Part shown: positions 57,714 through 64,000 of the stretch, one piece after another | Layout of the letters: every line of letters starts with the position of its first letter | How positions within the stretch are numbered: the stretch's first letter is position 1 | DNA from: Gordonia hongkongensis | Lineage (GTDB): Bacteria > Actinomycetota > Actinomycetes > Mycobacteriales > Mycobacteriaceae | DNA: 64,000 nt | NCBI RefSeq assembly: GCF_023078355.1 | Contig: NZ_CP095552.1 | Coordinates: 2,294,001-2,358,000 of the forward strand | Reading direction: 5' to 3' | The notes under the pieces: model-generated | The model's database searches: none | What the model was told of the DNA's origin: nothing | What the model saw: the letters and a program-made list of their open reading frames with translations, nothing else | Position numbers and translations under genes: made by a program

Positions 57714-58493
57714 ATGACCGTGTCGTATGAGGGTAACGACTACCGATTGGTGATGTTCGATCTCGACGACACCCTGGCCCCGTCGAAGAGCCCGCTCGAC
57801 GACCAGATGGTCGATCTGCTGCGTCGGATGCTCGACGTGAGCCTGGGCTGCATCATCTCCGGCGGCAACTTCACCCAGTTCGAGAAGCAGGTTCTCGCGC
57901 GGCTCGGCAACTTCGACAGCGTCGCCAACCTCCACCTCATGCCGACGTGCGGAACGCAGTACGTGCGGTGGTCCGGGAACGACTGGGAGACGGTCTACGC
58001 GGAGTTCCTCACCGACGACGAGAAGCAGCGCACGCTCGACGTGCTGGAGGCCGGCGCGAAAGAGCTCGGCCTGTGGGAGAGCGAGACGTGGGGTGACATC
58101 CTCGAGGACCGCGGCAGCCAGATCACCTTCAGCGCGCTGGGGCAGAAGGCGCCCGTCGACGCGAAGGCGGCCTGGGACCCCGACGGAGCGAAGAAGGAGT
58201 CCCTGCGGGCCTACGCCGCCGAGCGACTTCCCGACCTCGAGGTGCGCAGCGGCGGTTCGACGTCGGTGGACGTCACCAAGAAGGGCATCGACAAGGCTTA
58301 CGGCGCACTGAAGTTGATGGACATCCTCGGCCTCAGCACCAGCGACATCCTGTTCTTCGGCGACCGGCTCGACGAGGGCGGCAACGACTATCCGGTCAAG
58401 GCCCTCGGGATCACCTCGATCGCCGTCCACGGCTGGCCCGACACCCACGCGAAGTTGTCGGCGCTGCTGGATCAGGTTGAGACGGGCAGCTAG
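57714..58493 (+). CDS. HAD-superfamily hydrolase, phosphomannomutase-like (class IIB)
   Basis: 259-residue HAD hydrolase. Motif I is [13 protein letters not shown] (nucleophile and acid Asp), motif II is [10 protein letters not shown], the Lys of motif III lies in [12 protein letters not shown] and motif IV is [13 protein letters not shown]. The cap between motifs II and III suggests the Cof/phosphomannomutase group, acting on a sugar phosphate. GGGAGA precedes ATG 57714; ATG 57699 is an alternative. Ends overlapping the convergent phoD gene by 4 bp. Confidence 0.88.
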   Translation: MTVSYEGNDYRLVMFDLDDTLAPSKSPLDDQMVDLLRRMLDVSLGCIISGGNFTQFEKQVLARLGNFDSVANLHLMPTCGTQYVRWSGNDWETVYAEFLTDDEKQRTLDVLEAGAKELGLWESETWGDILEDRGSQITFSALGQKAPVDAKAAWDPDGAKKESLRAYAAERLPDLEVRSGGSTSVDVTKKGIDKAYGALKLMDILGLSTSDILFFGDRLDEGGNDYPVKALGITSIAVHGWPDTHAKLSALLDQVETGS

Positions 58494-60148
58494 TCGACCG
58501 GCCCACCCGCCGGGACGACCCGCTGGGTGCCGTTCGCGACCCGGTAGGACTTCGCGTAATACTGGCCGGAGCGCGGATTCGTCTTGTCGTGCACGAAGTA
58601 CCAGTCCATCTGCGTCGCCGCCGGCGTCACGGTCAGGACCGAATACCCGTGCGCGTCGAACTCGCTCCAGCGCACGTGGTGGTTCGTGGCCGCGAAGGCC
58701 GAGGACACCGCGACCCCGGCGGTGTTGGCGGGCACGTTCAGCATGTCGTCGATGTTGGTCGACGTGATCGAGGTGCCGACCAATTCCGTTGCGACACTCC
58801 CGCCGCCGGGATAGTTCGCCGGGTCGGCCGGGATGTCGCACGCCCACGACGAGTGGATGTCACCGGTGATGAAGACGACGTTGTCGACGCGATTGCGGCG
58901 CAGCGATTCGAGGAGACGTCGACGATCGGCGGCGTAACCGTCCCACTGGTCGGCGTTGTACGGGATGCCCTCGCGCGGGATGCCGAGCAGTGCGGTGACC
59001 GCGCCGGTTGTCTGCGGATCCAGCGGGGGGATCAGCACCGGGGCGATCATCACCGGGTTGCCGACGATCTTCCAGCGGGTCTCCGACGACGTGAGTCCAT
59101 TGGTCAGCCACGACATCTGTGCCCGGCCGAGGATCGAGCGGGCGGGATCGTCGATGGCCGCCGACCGGGCGCTGACCTGCAGGTCGCGGTAGGAGCGCAG
59201 ATCCAGCATGGACAACTCGAGCAGACGGCCGAAGCGGAGCCTGCGGAACAGGTGCCGGCCCGCGGTGTCGACGGCGGGGCGGATCGGCATCCACTCGGCG
59301 TACGCGCGCAGCGCGGCGGTGCGCCGTGCGGCCCAGGAGCCCTCGCCCGCCTGATGGTTCTCCGCCCCGCCCGACCACGAGTCGTTCGACGACTCGTGGT
59401 CGTCCCAGATGCAGATAAACGGCAGGTTCCGGTGCAGCCGGGCGAGGTCGGGGTCGGTCTTGTACTGCGCGTGGCGTGTCCGGTAGTCGCGCAGGGTGAC
59501 GATCTCGTGGCGGGGGTCGTGCGGCCGGACGGTTCCGGTCTTGCCGGTGTATCGCCCGGTCTCGTACTCGTAGAAATAGTCGCCCAGGTGGACCACCGCG
59601 TCGAGTGCCGGCTGCGCGGCCAGATGCCGGTAGGCGGCGAAGTATCCGGCCTCCCAGTTGGCACACGACACGACGCCGAAACGGATCTTCGCGACGTCGG
59701 CACCCGTTGCGGGGGCGGTGCACGTGCGACCGACGGGCGACACCGCGCCGGTGGCGGGTCCGGACAGCACCGTGAAGCGGTAGTGGTACCAGGTGCGCGG
59801 CGCCAGACCCGACGCGTCGATCTTCACCGTATGGTCGGAGTCGGCGGACGTCCGCACCTCGCCCGCGGCCACGACGGCGCCGAAGCCGGGGTCCCGGGCG
59901 ATCTCCCAGCGGACGAGGCTCTGCGGCCCCAGGCCGGAACCGGGTGTCGCAGCCGGGGTCGGGGTGATGCGGGTCCAGAGGACGACGGCGTCGGGGAGCG
60001 GGTCGCCGGACGCGACGCCGTGGCGGAACACTGCCGCCGACGGGGGCCCGGGCGACCGCGGCGCGCCCTGGGCGACGACGGCGGGGGAGGCGAGCGCCGC
60101 ACCGGTCACGACCGCACCCGTGCGCAGGAAGTCGCGTCGCGTCGTCAT
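58490..60148 (-). CDS. phoD: PhoD-type alkaline phosphatase/phosphodiesterase
   Basis: 552-residue exported phosphatase. The N-terminus is a Tat signal ([20 protein letters not shown]). An N-terminal Fn3-like domain ([20 protein letters not shown]) is typical of PhoD. The metallophosphatase core has [45 protein letters not shown] and [11 protein letters not shown]. It probably releases phosphate from organic esters outside the cell using Ca/Fe. GTG 60157 is a possible earlier start. Divergent from thyX with a 144-bp gap; control by phosphate is likely but no Pho box was identified. Confidence 0.93.
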   Translation of the reverse strand: MTTRRDFLRTGAVVTGAALASPAVVAQGAPRSPGPPSAAVFRHGVASGDPLPDAVVLWTRITPTPAATPGSGLGPQSLVRWEIARDPGFGAVVAAGEVRTSADSDHTVKIDASGLAPRTWYHYRFTVLSGPATGAVSPVGRTCTAPATGADVAKIRFGVVSCANWEAGYFAAYRHLAAQPALDAVVHLGDYFYEYETGRYTGKTGTVRPHDPRHEIVTLRDYRTRHAQYKTDPDLARLHRNLPFICIWDDHESSNDSWSGGAENHQAGEGSWAARRTAALRAYAEWMPIRPAVDTAGRHLFRRLRFGRLLELSMLDLRSYRDLQVSARSAAIDDPARSILGRAQMSWLTNGLTSSETRWKIVGNPVMIAPVLIPPLDPQTTGAVTALLGIPREGIPYNADQWDGYAADRRRLLESLRRNRVDNVVFITGDIHSSWACDIPADPANYPGGGSVATELVGTSITSTNIDDMLNVPANTAGVAVSSAFAATNHHVRWSEFDAHGYSVLTVTPAATQMDWYFVHDKTNPRSGQYYAKSYRVANGTQRVVPAGGPVD

Positions 60149-60292
60149 CGCATCCACCCCCGGGTACTCGCCCACGCCTGCAGGGACTCTACCGCGGGCG
60201 GAGCCCGACGGTGCGGTACTCACGTGGTGGGGGAGAATCGGATACCGCGCGGCACGCGGACGTGTGGCCGCGACGGACGACAGGAGACATGC

Positions 60293-64000
<3,708 letters not shown>

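Noticed and set aside
58589..60292. Long open frame antisense to phoD leading into thyX
   Set aside because: No homology before GTG 60293, which has its own AGGAGA ribosome-binding site.

Overview
The window is high-GC, densely packed actinobacterial DNA. Mycothione reductase, PptT, RNase J, a FAD-dependent malate:quinone oxidoreductase and a DosS/DosR-type pair point to the mycolic-acid order Mycobacteriales. Much of the gene order parallels, from memory, the Rv2861c to Rv2752c part of Mycobacterium tuberculosis, but with insertions and deletions that fit a Gordonia-like relative better than a mycobacterium. The genus is an inference.

Layout. 1-1765: haem/iron ABC uptake genes (permease cut by the window edge). 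1850-11738: methionine aminopeptidase, a receptor Ser/Thr kinase with a seven-repeat RCC1-like ectodomain, CobQ, two alpha/beta hydrolases, mycothione reductase and Mqo. 11785-16391: an ElaA-type acetyltransferase, a fused ChlI-ChlD-type chelatase, CobO and CobB, mostly overlapping stop-to-start. 16391-20171: a GAF histidine kinase and a NarL-type regulator, an acyl-ACP desaturase and a coupled small unknown protein. 20200-26254: CysG-type sirohaem synthase, an EfpA-like MFS pump, a flavin-fold protein, YaaA and ProS. 26261-27306: a pair of four-helix/ferritin-like proteins, one exported. 27403-33876: the translation/RNA operon rimP-nusA-ylxR-infB-rbfA-nrnA. 33915-42775: MATE pump, phosphoesterase, pptT, truB, a DtxR-family regulator, ribF, rpsO and pnp. 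42847-49551: a secreted S1-type protease, a CBS/DUF294 protein, a TANGO2-like protein, ald and its Lrp-type regulator, dapB and two small genes. 49658-54956: an accessory stretch with a DUF222-HNH protein of different codon use, NhaA, an NmrA-like protein with a divergent AraC regulator, and a small HNH protein. 55065-64000: thyA-dfrA-ycaQ, a HAD phosphatase, a Tat-exported PhoD, thyX-dapA and RNase J (last few codons beyond the window).

How the genes work together. CobQ, CobO, CobB, the chelatase and CysG belong to tetrapyrrole/cobalamin synthesis. RimP, NusA, YlxR, IF-2, RbfA, TruB, S15, PNPase and RNase J cover translation initiation, ribosome maturation and RNA decay. ThyA, DfrA and ThyX cover dTMP supply; DapB and DapA cover lysine/diaminopimelate.

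A striking regulatory theme is that at least sixteen genes have a TANNNT -10 hexamer only 5-8 nt before the start codon, the arrangement expected of leaderless mRNAs. This pattern was used to choose many starts. I found no tRNA, rRNA, CRISPR array, insertion sequence or recognisable riboswitch. The best candidates for unusual biology are the RCC1-type receptor kinase, back-to-back leaderless promoters between yaaA and proS, a 22-bp perfect palindrome whose core recurs inside the DUF222-HNH gene, and 15-bp coding repeats just after the starts of both cysG and the neighbouring efpA-like gene.
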